Below, piece by piece: positions 6,137 through 13,806 of a stretch of DNA of 64,000 nucleotides. The notes below the pieces were generated by a model. That model saw nothing but the letters and a program-made list of their open reading frames with translations. It was not told the origin of the DNA and made no database searches. The stretch comes from JABMPX01 sp964649795 (GTDB lineage: Bacteria; Patescibacteriota; Minisyncoccia; Portnoybacterales; UBA2143), in contig CAZYQY010000001.1 in the NCBI GenBank assembly GCA_964649795.1, positions 3,181 through 67,180 on the forward strand, written 5' to 3'. Made by a program: the position numbers and the translations under genes. The first letter of the stretch is position 1, and every line of letters begins with the position of its first letter.

Positions 6137-8230
6137 ATGAATTACAAAAAATTTAAGACAGATTTGGCAGGCAGAGAACTAAAAGTTGAAGTTGGTAAAT
6201 TAGCGCAACAAACAAACGGTTCTGTATTAGTTTCTTATGGACAAACAGTAATTTTAGCAACAGCTGTTTTAGATAAAGACCTTAGAGATGTGGATTATAT
6301 GCCCTTAACAGTTGATTATGAAGAGAAATTTTATGCAGCTGGCAAGATAAAAAGCGGCCATTTTATGAAAAGAGAAGGCCGTCCTTCAGACGAAGCCATT
6401 CTTACCGGAAGAATGGTTGATCGGGTTATCCGTCCTTTATTTGATCAAAAAATCAGAAATGATTTACAGGTTGTTTTAACTGTTCTTTCTTTTGATAAAG
6501 AGAATGATCCAGATATCCCTGCTTTAATAGCTGCTTCTTTGTGTTTAGGTATTTCAGATATCCCTTGGAATGGGCCAGTAGCTGGATTAAGAATAGGACG
6601 TTCTGATGAAGAATGGGTTTTAAATCCAACCTATCAATCCAGAGAAAAAAGCGACATTGATTTAATTGTTGCTGGGAAAGAAGACAAAATTAATATGTTA
6701 GAAGGAGGAGCTAATCAAGTCCCTGAGCAAACAATCTTATCAGCTATAGAATTTATTCAGCCTCATCTTAAAAAAATTATTCAATGGCAAAAAGAAATTA
6801 TTAAAGAAGTCGGGGCAGACAAAATTGATTTAGGCCTTAAAGAATTTGATATAAAATTAGTTAAACAAATCAAGGATTGGCTTGGAGATAAATTAGAACA
6901 GGCAATTTATAACCCAGAGAAAACAGAAAGAGCTAAGGGATTATTCCTTTTGGAAAAAGAATTAATTTTGGCATTAGATAATGAGCAGGGTGAAAATCAA
7001 GGAGTAATTAAAGACATTTTTGAACGAGAAATTGACCAGATTGTTCATCAAAATATTCTGAAAGCGCCAAAAGGAGAAGAGAAAAGGCCTGATGGCCGTA
7101 AATTAGATCAAGTAAGACCGATTAATTGTCAAGTATCTTTCTTGCCTCGTACTCATGGATCAGGGCTGTTTGAAAGAGGAGAGACACAGGCGCTTTCTGT
7201 TATTACATTAGGTTCTCTTGGGGACAATCAGATAATTGACAGTATGGAAATTGATACAAAGAAATATTTTATGCATCATTATAATTTCCCCCGTTTTTGC
7301 GTTGGGGAAACCGGCGGCTTCCATGGCCCTGGCAGAAGAGATATTGGCCATGGCGCTTTAGCAGAAAAAGCCTTATTGCCTTTAATCCCAGATAGAGAAA
7401 AATTTCCCTATACTATCCGTTTGGTTTCAGAAATCCTTTCTTCTAATGGTTCTTCTTCAATGGCTTCTGTAAGCGGTTCTAGCTTGGCTTTAATGGATGC
7501 TGGAATACCAATTAAGAATCATATTAGCGGTATTGCTATGGGACTAATGATGGAATCAGACGATAATTACCGAATCTTGACTGATATTCAAGGTCCTGAA
7601 GATCACTATGGAGACATGGACTGTAAAATTGCAGGAACAAAAATAGGGGTGACAGCATGCCAAATGGATGTTAAAATAGAAGGAGTCACTTTGGATATTC
7701 TTAAAAAAACATTTGAACAAGCCAATAAAGCTCGCTTATCAATTTTAAAAGAAATGGAGCAGGCAATTAAAGAACCAAATTCAGAACTTTCTTCTTTTGC
7801 TCCTAGAATTTTGACTCTTAAAATAGATCCGGATAAAATAGGAAAAGTTATTGGACCTGGCGGCAAAATGATTAACGCGATTACTGACCAAACTGGGGCT
7901 AAAATTGATATTGAAGATGATGGTCTGGTCAGTATTACTTCAGCTGATGAACAAGGCGGGCAAGAAGCTTTTACCTGGGTTAAGAATTTAACCAGAGAAC
8001 CCAAAACAGGAGAAATTTTCCAAGGCACAGTGGTTAAAATTACTGATTTCGGCGCTTTTGTTGAAATATTGCCTGGTCAAGATGGATTAATCCATATATC
8101 AGAATTAGCTGATCACAGAGTTGAACGCGTAGAAGATTTCCTTAAAATAGGCCAGACAATCCCAGTTAAAGTAAAAGAAATTGATGATTCTGGTCGCATT
8201 AAATTAACATTAAAAAATCTTGAAACATAA
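6137..8230 (+). CDS. pnp: Polyribonucleotide nucleotidyltransferase (PNPase)
   Basis: A 697-residue phosphorolytic 3'-5' exoribonuclease. Domain order: first RNase PH domain (about 1-145, with EGRPSDEAILTGRMVDRVIRPLF), helical linker, second RNase PH domain (about 310-545, with FPRFCVGETGGFHGPGRRDIGHG and SNGSSSMASVSGSSLALMDAG), KH domain (about 555-615, motif IGKVIGPGGKMI) and S1 domain (about 625-695, GTVVKITDFGAFVEILPG). Length is normal for the family. It degrades mRNA and can add tails, and likely forms a trimer. The 71-nt spacer upstream carries a regulatory-looking hairpin. Confidence 0.97.
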   Translation: MNYKKFKTDLAGRELKVEVGKLAQQTNGSVLVSYGQTVILATAVLDKDLRDVDYMPLTVDYEEKFYAAGKIKSGHFMKREGRPSDEAILTGRMVDRVIRPLFDQKIRNDLQVVLTVLSFDKENDPDIPALIAASLCLGISDIPWNGPVAGLRIGRSDEEWVLNPTYQSREKSDIDLIVAGKEDKINMLEGGANQVPEQTILSAIEFIQPHLKKIIQWQKEIIKEVGADKIDLGLKEFDIKLVKQIKDWLGDKLEQAIYNPEKTERAKGLFLLEKELILALDNEQGENQGVIKDIFEREIDQIVHQNILKAPKGEEKRPDGRKLDQVRPINCQVSFLPRTHGSGLFERGETQALSVITLGSLGDNQIIDSMEIDTKKYFMHHYNFPRFCVGETGGFHGPGRRDIGHGALAEKALLPLIPDREKFPYTIRLVSEILSSNGSSSMASVSGSSLALMDAGIPIKNHISGIAMGLMMESDDNYRILTDIQGPEDHYGDMDCKIAGTKIGVTACQMDVKIEGVTLDILKKTFEQANKARLSILKEMEQAIKEPNSELSSFAPRILTLKIDPDKIGKVIGPGGKMINAITDQTGAKIDIEDDGLVSITSADEQGGQEAFTWVKNLTREPKTGEIFQGTVVKITDFGAFVEILPGQDGLIHISELADHRVERVEDFLKIGQTIPVKVKEIDDSGRIKLTLKNLET

Positions 8231-8290
8231 AAGCTGGAACTTGAAACTTGCAATTCATGTTTCATGTTTCATGTTTTAGGATTTACAAAT

Positions 8291-9346
8291 ATGGAGGGAT
8301 CTAATCAACCACACAAAGAAGAAGAATCAGTTATTCGCACTATGGCTAGCGACATTAAAAGATTGAGCAAAAAAGGCGCTCCGCCAGAAGGATTGCCTGT
8401 ATTCTCTATGCCAGAAAAAGAGCAGGAAAAGATAAAAGAAGAAGAAGGGGGGAAAGTAGTACAACAAATAAGGCAGGAACCTGAAGCAAAAAAAGAAGAA
8501 ATAAAAAAGAACGAACAAAGNNNNNNNNNNGAAGAACCTCAAGACAAGAAAAAACCAATGAAACTGGTCATGATTATTTCAATTATTGTTTTAATTGCCG
8601 GTGGTCTTGGCGGTTTTGTTTACTGGTGGAATTATTTACGGGTGATTCCGCCTTTGCCAGTAATTACCCATTATGAATGTCAAGATTCCCAATGTATTAG
8701 TATTAACGGAGAAGGGACAGATCAATGTCAGATTCATCAAGATTGTGAGCCAGTTGAACCAATTGAACCAGTTATTCCAGAAGCGCTTATGCCTATACAT
8801 AGCACTAATACAATTGAATTCACAGAACAGGACAATCTTATCGAAAAAATTGCTGCTATAGAATTAGAAAAAAATAATATTGTTAATCGTTTAATTGTTA
8901 AAAAAGACAACCAAATACTTAATTTATTAGATTTAGTTAGTATTTTGAACTTAGTTATCCCAAAAAATATAAGCAGTTCTTTTGCTGAAGCAGAAATCAT
9001 AGGCGATAATTATACTTTGTTTTTATATAAACAAACTCAAGGTAACCGTTTGGGACTTGTTATTAAAATCGCTCAAAGCGAGACATTAGCGACAAATTTA
9101 AAAGATTGGGAAATAACAATGACTAATGATTTAGAATCGCTTCTATTAATAGAAGAAATACCACCAGCTTTTACAGAAGGATTTCAAGATAATATTTATA
9201 GGGATATTGCCATTCGTTATCTTAATTTCCCTGATCCAGGGTTGAGCATTGATTATGGCATACCAGACAATAAACTAATTCTAACTACCTCTCAAGAGAG
9301 CATGTATGCGATTATTAGTCTTTTAATGCCTGCATCTGAAAATTAA
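8291..9346 (+). CDS. Membrane-anchored protein with Cys-rich motif (contains scaffold gap)
   Basis: About 351 residues from the ATG at 8291. A charged, Glu/Lys-rich cytoplasmic segment (about 1-90) is followed by one hydrophobic segment (MKLVMIISIIVLIAGGLGGF) and then an extracellular part. Just after the membrane comes a pattern of four Cys, CQDSQCISINGEGTDQCQIHQDC, a motif I associate with CPR surface proteins. The rest is a globular domain I do not recognise. A run of 10 N lies in the charged region, so the exact length and frame continuity there are uncertain. An ATG at 8264 is an alternative start. The next gene, 5 nt downstream, has the same topology. Confidence 0.6.
   Translation: MEGSNQPHKEEESVIRTMASDIKRLSKKGAPPEGLPVFSMPEKEQEKIKEEEGGKVVQQIRQEPEAKKEEIKKNEQXXXXEEPQDKKKPMKLVMIISIIVLIAGGLGGFVYWWNYLRVIPPLPVITHYECQDSQCISINGEGTDQCQIHQDCEPVEPIEPVIPEALMPIHSTNTIEFTEQDNLIEKIAAIELEKNNIVNRLIVKKDNQILNLLDLVSILNLVIPKNISSSFAEAEIIGDNYTLFLYKQTQGNRLGLVIKIAQSETLATNLKDWEITMTNDLESLLLIEEIPPAFTEGFQDNIYRDIAIRYLNFPDPGLSIDYGIPDNKLILTTSQESMYAIISLLMPASEN
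8521..8530. other. Scaffold gap (10 N)
   Basis: Ten ambiguous bases, a typical fixed-size gap placeholder. Both sides encode Glu/Lys-rich sequence in compatible frames, but the true length is unknown; a low-complexity repeat may have broken the assembly. Confidence 0.95.
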
Positions 9347-9351
9347 TTCCT

Positions 9352-10062
9352 ATGGTAGCGAAAATTCAAATTAAAAAAGGTTCTTCAAATAGACAAGTTT
9401 CTGATGATTTAAAATTAAACTTACGAGGAGAACCAGAGCCAGAATTAGAACAAAAACAGCCATTAAAAAAATGGTTGTTTTTTAGTGTTTTTCTGTTTGT
9501 AATAATTGTATTTTTAGTATTTGGCTGGTGTTTTTCTGCTTCTAAAAAAATGACTTTTGCTGATTTAATACCAGAAAACGCTGTTTTTTTCGGGCTAATT
9601 AATCAGCAAGAACTTTATCCACAGGTTCATCCTTTTAGTCAATTCTTAAGGGAAAATAACTTCTACGGGCAAAAAGCAATTAACAAGCTAAATAAATGCT
9701 TTAAAGAGGCTAGTCTAGACTTTAAAGAAAATATTCAGCCATTCTTTAAAAAACAAGTCGCTTTTATCTTAATGCCAGCTAATTCTGAAACATCTTTCCC
9801 TTTTGTTTTTATTTTAGAAAATAAAATTCCTCTAAATGATTTTGGCCAGCTTTTAAGCCAAATTGAGCCTGAATTGAGAAAAGATTATAATTTTTCCTCG
9901 CAAATTTACCGCCAAACTAAAAAGACTATTTTAACTCCGCTTTTTTCTATTGCTTCTGGCTTGCCTGATATGTATATTTATGCCCAAATAGAGGAGTATT
10001 TTATTCTAAGCAATTCCCAAAAATCCTTAGAAAAAATCATAGATTTAATTATAGAAAACTGA
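9352..10062 (+). CDS. Single-pass membrane protein, possibly DUF3352-like
   Basis: A 236-residue protein with a cytoplasmic N-terminus (about 1-36), one membrane segment (about 37-58, WLFFSVFLFVIIVFLVFGW) and an external domain beginning with FADLIPENAVFFGLIN. This opening and the later strand pattern recall DUF3352-type proteins, but the match is by eye only. It follows the preceding membrane protein by 5 nt and is probably co-transcribed. Function unknown. Confidence 0.6.
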   Translation: MVAKIQIKKGSSNRQVSDDLKLNLRGEPEPELEQKQPLKKWLFFSVFLFVIIVFLVFGWCFSASKKMTFADLIPENAVFFGLINQQELYPQVHPFSQFLRENNFYGQKAINKLNKCFKEASLDFKENIQPFFKKQVAFILMPANSETSFPFVFILENKIPLNDFGQLLSQIEPELRKDYNFSSQIYRQTKKTILTPLFSIASGLPDMYIYAQIEEYFILSNSQKSLEKIIDLIIEN

Positions 10063-10089
10063 TTGTGAGTAAGCTGTGGATAAAACAGC

Positions 10090-10119
10090 TTGACAAGAGT
10101 AGTCTAAAATTAGTAAAAT
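10090..10119 (+). promoter_or_regulatory. Putative promoter (TTGACA-18-TAAAAT) of a structured RNA
   Basis: Consensus -35 TTGACA (10090-10095), 18-nt spacer and -10 TAAAAT (10114-10119), 28 nt after the preceding stop codon. A start near 10126 would begin at the first hairpin of the gene-less stretch. Confidence 0.5.
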
Positions 10120-10125
10120 GATAAT

Positions 10126-10429
10126 GTCCTTGGAAGTCTGTTTCTTAAGGACAATCTTTTGCTAGTTATATTTTTAACTGATGTGCAAAGTTTTTAGTTC
10201 TTTAACTAAGCTCGCGAGAGCTAATAACTAGTAAGAGAAATAGCTTTTCTGTAAAAAACATGGTTGTTGTTGCGCAGGAGGAATAATATATATAAAAAAA
10301 GCGCGATAGCGCTTGATTTACAGGAAAACAAGGGGGGCCTTGAACCTCTTAAAGTAATACATATCAGGTATTAAGGCCTCTCTAATATATCATAGTTTTG
10401 TAATTTAGTCAACATTAGTTGGCTTTTTT
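10126..10429 (+). ncRNA. Candidate structured non-coding RNA (~300 nt), family unknown
   Basis: No convincing gene lies between 10063 and 10471, but the stretch is full of nested helices between a promoter and a terminator. Helices: 10125-10131/10147-10153; 10162-10169/10224-10231 (CTAGTTAT/ATAACTAG) enclosing 10194-10199/10204-10209 and 10209-10213/10218-10222 with a GCGA tetraloop; 10245-10253/10319-10328 with one bulge; 10299-10304/10309-10314; and 10332-10339/10375-10382 enclosing 10355-10360/10368-10373. The 10332/10375 helix has two G-U pairs that become A-C mismatches on the other strand, favouring the plus strand. No tmRNA, RNase P or SRP RNA signature was recognised. A minus-strand reading is also possible: promoter TTGACT-17-TATATT (10412-10384) and terminator 10314-10294. 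Confidence 0.45.
10408..10429 (+). terminator. Rho-independent terminator of the candidate RNA
   Basis: GTCAAC (10408-10413) pairs with GTTGGC (10418-10423) with one G-U pair, followed by six T. It lies before the next promoter at 10437. Confidence 0.5.
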
Positions 10430-10436
10430 AATTTTA

Positions 10437-10465
10437 TTGACATTATATTCTTATAATAATACAAT
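10437..10465 (+). promoter_or_regulatory. Putative promoter, leaderless geometry
   Basis: -35 TTGACA (10437-10442), 17-nt spacer, -10 TACAAT (10460-10465). The ATG at 10472 begins 6 nt after the -10 box, so the mRNA is expected to start at or beside the start codon. Confidence 0.55.
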
Positions 10466-10471
10466 TAACAT

Positions 10472-10846
10472 ATGAATAATGCCTTGCAGAAAAAACTAAA
10501 AAAGAAATTAGAGCAGGAGAAAAAAAGATTAACTAAAGATCTTAGCTTTTTTGCTAAGAAAGATCCTAATATAAAAGGGAACTGGATGACTCGTTTTCCT
10601 TTTTTAGGCATGAACCGTTCTCATCAAGACGAAAGCGCAGAGAAAATAGAAGAATACGAAAAATTATTATCTATTGAGCATACTTTGGAATCAAGACTTA
10701 AAGACATTGAAGAAGCATTAGAGAAAATAAAAAAAGGCGCTTATGGCCAATGTGAAAAGTGTAAGAAAAAAATTGAAATAAAACGATTAGAAGTTATTCC
10801 AGAAGCACGGCTTTGCTTAAAATGCGGCAAAGAGAACAATTCTTAA
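10472..10846 (+). CDS. DksA/TraR-family zinc-finger protein
   Basis: A 124-residue protein with a long charged coiled-coil-like N-terminal part and a C-terminal four-Cys zinc finger of the DksA/TraR type: YGQCEKCKKKI ... RLCLKCGKE. DksA-type proteins enter the RNA polymerase secondary channel and tune transcription, often with (p)ppGpp. The acidic tip DxxDA of DksA is not obvious here, so whether it acts on polymerase the same way is open. The gene faces the converging LysM-CHAP gene 6 nt away. Confidence 0.85.
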   Translation: MNNALQKKLKKKLEQEKKRLTKDLSFFAKKDPNIKGNWMTRFPFLGMNRSHQDESAEKIEEYEKLLSIEHTLESRLKDIEEALEKIKKGAYGQCEKCKKKIEIKRLEVIPEARLCLKCGKENNS

Positions 10847-10852
10847 AAATTT

Positions 10853-11914
10853 CTAGTATATATATCCCCTAATAACTGAATCGTTAATGTGTATGGTGCG
10901 AACGCTCTTTACTCCCCATCCAAGATGATTCATTTCTGAAAAAGTGACCCAATTGCCCTTAACTGCTTCTACATAACCAACATGGCCATACCAGCTTTCT
11001 CTTGTAACAATAATAGCTCCAGCTTGTGGAGCTGTTCCAGTCTTATAACCATAAGCTCTTGAATTAGCCAGCCAGGTCTTAGCATGGCCGCTCCAAGGGA
11101 CAATTCTCTTTTGAGACACATACCAAGTACATTGGCCATAAGGGAAACCGTGGCTAACTCCAGTGCCTGATCCAGAATAGCTTATTCTTGCTACGTATGT
11201 TGCTTTAGGAGCAACAGGCGCTGGCATTTGTCCGTCTGGAATGATTAATTTTTCACCAATTTGAATAGTCCCATTAGCCGGCAAATCATTAAAAGCGATA
11301 ATTTCTTCGGTTTCTGCATCATAGTATTTGGCAATCCAGCCAATTGTTTGTCCGTCTTTAACTCTATGCAGTACTCCAGTAATTGGCAAAACAGTTAATT
11401 CATCGCCTGGCCGAATAATGCTGATTTCTTTAAGATTGTTAGCCCAAAGCAAGGTATATGTGCTAATACCGAAAGAAGCAGCAATGCTTGAAAGAGTATC
11501 GTTTTCTTGGACAGTATAAGTAATTAAACCACTCCTTGGCTCTTGGGTAATAAAAGTAATGGGACTGGTCTGATTTAGAAAGGCATTTTCTTGCAGAGTT
11601 GCTAAAGCAGAATTGCTGTTTATCAATACATCTTGGTTGTTATTATCTAAAGGATCTGACTGATTGGTTAAGCCAGCCAATGTATTAACCGCTAAACAGT
11701 TTTTATTAATGGCAAAATTGTTCTGTATATTTAATTCATCAGTGGATTGCTCAACAGTAACTGATTTATCTCTGTTAAGGCAGGAGATTAGGATCGATTC
11801 CGTGCCTTTGACCGGATTAGCTAAAGACAAGCTTATACAAAATAAAACAACTGCTGCTAAGAGCAGTTTTTTGCTTTTTTCTATATCAATCTTAAATTGT
11901 TTGATCGTACTCAT
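10853..11914 (-). CDS. Secreted LysM-CHAP peptidoglycan hydrolase
   Basis: A 353-residue protein with a basic N-terminus and hydrophobic signal sequence (about 15-35, KLLLAAVVLFCISLSLA), a disordered stretch, two LysM peptidoglycan-binding modules (about 127-175, starting YTVQENDTLSSIAASFGIS, and about 178-225) and a C-terminal CHAP amidase/endopeptidase domain (about 245-353). Catalytic Cys262 is in GQCTWYV and His311 in YGHVGYVE, with a downstream polar residue in EMNH. It likely cleaves peptide stems or crosslinks of the cell wall. rpsT starts upstream on the same strand, 18 nt away. Confidence 0.9.
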   Translation of the reverse strand: MSTIKQFKIDIEKSKKLLLAAVVLFCISLSLANPVKGTESILISCLNRDKSVTVEQSTDELNIQNNFAINKNCLAVNTLAGLTNQSDPLDNNNQDVLINSNSALATLQENAFLNQTSPITFITQEPRSGLITYTVQENDTLSSIAASFGISTYTLLWANNLKEISIIRPGDELTVLPITGVLHRVKDGQTIGWIAKYYDAETEEIIAFNDLPANGTIQIGEKLIIPDGQMPAPVAPKATYVARISYSGSGTGVSHGFPYGQCTWYVSQKRIVPWSGHAKTWLANSRAYGYKTGTAPQAGAIIVTRESWYGHVGYVEAVKGNWVTFSEMNHLGWGVKSVRTIHINDSVIRGYIY

Positions 11915-11932
11915 GAGTACAATAATAGAGTA

Positions 11933-12217
11933 TCAAGAAGATTTCTTATTGTCAATCCCCATTTTGTGGATAGCAATAGCTAAGCGAGATTTCTTTCTAC
12001 TAGCTGTGTTGTCGCTTATAACATTATGCTTAGCTGCTTTATCAATAGCTTTGTAAGTCCTGGGCAATGCCTTAATCGCGTCTTCTGTTTTTTTGTCAGC
12101 AATTAATTTTTTAATCTGCTTGACTGAAGATTTCATTTTTTCATTTTGGTGAAGATTAAATAGCCGTTTTTTACGGCTTTGTTTTAAAGCTTTTTTAGCT
12201 GATTTGATAATAGGCAT
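11933..12217 (-). CDS. rpsT: 30S ribosomal protein S20
   Basis: A 94-residue, very basic helical protein matching bS20: MPIIKSAKKALKQSRKKR at the N-terminus and KAAKHNVISDNTASRKKSRLA near the C-terminus. It binds 16S rRNA between the body and h44. It is the first gene of a short minus-strand unit with the LysM-CHAP gene and is divergent from ruvA; the 87-bp intergenic region includes a small tandem repeat. Confidence 0.95.
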   Translation of the reverse strand: MPIIKSAKKALKQSRKKRLFNLHQNEKMKSSVKQIKKLIADKKTEDAIKALPRTYKAIDKAAKHNVISDNTASRKKSRLAIAIHKMGIDNKKSS

Positions 12218-12222
12218 GAAAT

Positions 12223-12257
12223 TAGTATTTAGTATTTAGTATCTAGTATTTGGTATA
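12223..12257. repeat. Short tandem repeat (five 7-bp units, TAGTATT)
   Basis: Consecutive units TAGTATT, TAGTATT, TAGTATC, TAGTATT and a degenerate TGGTATA lie in the divergent rpsT/ruvA spacer. It may affect promoter spacing; no function is evident. Confidence 0.6.
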
Positions 12258-12304
12258 TTACCACCATATTTTATTTTTTACAAGTTTATGGTAGGATTTT
12301 AAAT

Positions 12305-12874
12305 ATGATTGCTTTATTAAAGGGAAAAATTGAATTAAAAACAAATAAGTTTGTCATTCTTGATGTAAGAGAAGTAGGATATAAAATATTCTGTCCAATT
12401 GCTGTTTTGGAAAAAATAGGCGATAAAGGAGAAGATGCTAAATTATTTATTCATCTTTACTCAAGAGAAAATATTTTAGATTTATATGGATTTTTATCCT
12501 TTGAAGAGTTAGATTTTTTTGAAATGCTTATTTCTATTAGCGGTATTGGGCCTAAGGCTGGTTTAGCAGTTTTATCAATTGCTTCTTTAAAAGATTTAAA
12601 AACTTCTATTGCTAGTGGCCAGGTTAGCTTGTTAACTAAGGTTTCTGGAATTGGTAAAAAAACAGCTGAAAGAGTTATTTTAGAATTAAGCAGTAAAATA
12701 TTAGCTTCTGGAGATGATGTTAAGAAATTAATGACTGATGATGAATCAATTGATGCTTTAGTGAGCTTGGGCTATACAAATCGCCAGGCCAGAGAAGCTT
12801 TAAAACAAGTTTCTGGGAAAACAAAAGGGACAACCAATAGAATCAAAGAGGCGTTGAAGGTTTTAGGGAAATAA
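12305..12874 (+). CDS. ruvA: Holliday junction branch migration protein RuvA
   Basis: A 189-residue protein with RuvA architecture: N-terminal OB domain (about 1-62), two helix-hairpin-helix motifs (ISGIGPKAGLAVLS and VSGIGKKTAERVILEL) and a small C-terminal domain III (SIDALVSLGYTNRQAREALKQV) that contacts RuvB. It binds four-way junctions and directs RuvB translocation. ruvB and ruvC are not in the window. It leads a plus-strand run into cell-wall genes, 5 nt before the FemAB-type gene. Confidence 0.95.
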   Translation: MIALLKGKIELKTNKFVILDVREVGYKIFCPIAVLEKIGDKGEDAKLFIHLYSRENILDLYGFLSFEELDFFEMLISISGIGPKAGLAVLSIASLKDLKTSIASGQVSLLTKVSGIGKKTAERVILELSSKILASGDDVKKLMTDDESIDALVSLGYTNRQAREALKQVSGKTKGTTNRIKEALKVLGK

Positions 12875-12879
12875 AAAAT

Positions 12880-13806
12880 ATGGATAAAAATCAATGGGAT
12901 CAGTTTGTTATTAAAAACAATGGTTCCTTTTTGCAATCTTGGCAATGGGGAGAATTTCAAGAATCATTAAACCGAAAAATATGGCGAATACAGACAGATA
13001 ATTTAAAAGCATTAGTAATTAAATACGATTTGCCTTTGAATAAAAATTATTTATATTGTCCAATGGGATTGGTCACAGAAGACAACATAAAGAGTTTTTT
13101 AGAAGAGATTAAGGGAATAGTCCAAGAAGAAAAGAGTGTTTTTTTTAAGATAGAGCCAGACAGATTACCAAGGTCAGACCTTTTTGAAAAAGGTCTGACC
13201 TTTAAGCAATCCCAAAAACAGATACAGCCGTCAAAAACAATAATTTTAGATATTACAAAACCAGAGCAGAAATTATTAGAACAGATGCATCAGAAAACAA
13301 GATATAATATTAAATTAGCAAAGAGAAAAGGAATAGCGATTGAAGAATCAAATAAAAAAATAGATGATTTTTTAAGATTATCAAAAGAAACTGCTAAAAG
13401 GGATAATTTTCATATTCATGACCAAGGATATTATAAGAAAATGATAGAAGTTTTAGGAAAACAAGGAATAATCAGATTAATTTTAGCTAAATACAAAAAT
13501 AAAGTTATTTCTGCTAATCTGGTTTGTTTTTTTGGGCAGACAGTTGTTTATTTACACGGCGCTTCTGATTATAATTTTCGTAATTTAATGGCTCCTTATT
13601 TATTGCAATGGCAAACAATTCTACAAGCCAAAGAGCTTGGTTTTAAACATTATGATTTTTGGGGAATTAATGAAAAAAAATGGCCTGGAGTAACCCGTTT
13701 CAAAAAAGGGTTTAATGGTCAAGAAATTACACATCCCGGCGCTTTCGACCTAATTTTTCAGCCATTGTGGTACAAAATTTATAACTTAGCCAGAAAGATT
13801 TCATGA
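12880..13806 (+). CDS. FemAB-family peptidoglycan cross-bridge aminoacyltransferase
   Basis: A 308-residue protein of the FemABX family (two GNAT-like subdomains), which transfers amino acids from aminoacyl-tRNA to the stem peptide of peptidoglycan precursors. Recognisable blocks: FLQSWQWGEFQ near residue 17, the LEQMHQKTRYNIKLAKRKG helix (about 140), YLHGASDYNFRNLMAPYLLQW and HYDFWGINEK. The gene overlaps the following murE-type gene by 4 nt, supporting a role in wall synthesis. A 33-bp perfect palindrome (13170-13202) lies inside the reading frame, encoding roughly RSDLFEKGLTF at residues 98-108. It looks like an in-frame repeat insertion. Confidence 0.85.
   Translation: MDKNQWDQFVIKNNGSFLQSWQWGEFQESLNRKIWRIQTDNLKALVIKYDLPLNKNYLYCPMGLVTEDNIKSFLEEIKGIVQEEKSVFFKIEPDRLPRSDLFEKGLTFKQSQKQIQPSKTIILDITKPEQKLLEQMHQKTRYNIKLAKRKGIAIEESNKKIDDFLRLSKETAKRDNFHIHDQGYYKKMIEVLGKQGIIRLILAKYKNKVISANLVCFFGQTVVYLHGASDYNFRNLMAPYLLQWQTILQAKELGFKHYDFWGINEKKWPGVTRFKKGFNGQEITHPGAFDLIFQPLWYKIYNLARKIS
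13170..13202. repeat. 33-bp perfect palindrome inside the FemAB-type gene
   Basis: The arms 13170-13185 (AAGGTCAGACCTTTTT) and 13187-13202 are exact reverse complements around one G. Each arm also contains the 13-bp unit AAGGTC-N-GACCTT, which recurs at 50360-50372 and 50422-50434. This points to a dispersed palindromic element that has entered a coding region without breaking the frame. Confidence 0.8.

Noticed and set aside
7606..8028. Antisense reading frame within pnp and similar frames opposite fusA, tuf and rplB
   Set aside because: These are shadows of strongly conserved genes on the other strand, with no independent signals.
10321..10400. tRNA-Ile(GAT)-like gene on the minus strand
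   Set aside because: An anticodon-like arm AATAC-CTGATAT-GTATT and a GGTTCAA string are present, but the D-arm, acceptor and T-stem do not form a cloverleaf. The stretch folds better as part of the plus-strand structured RNA.
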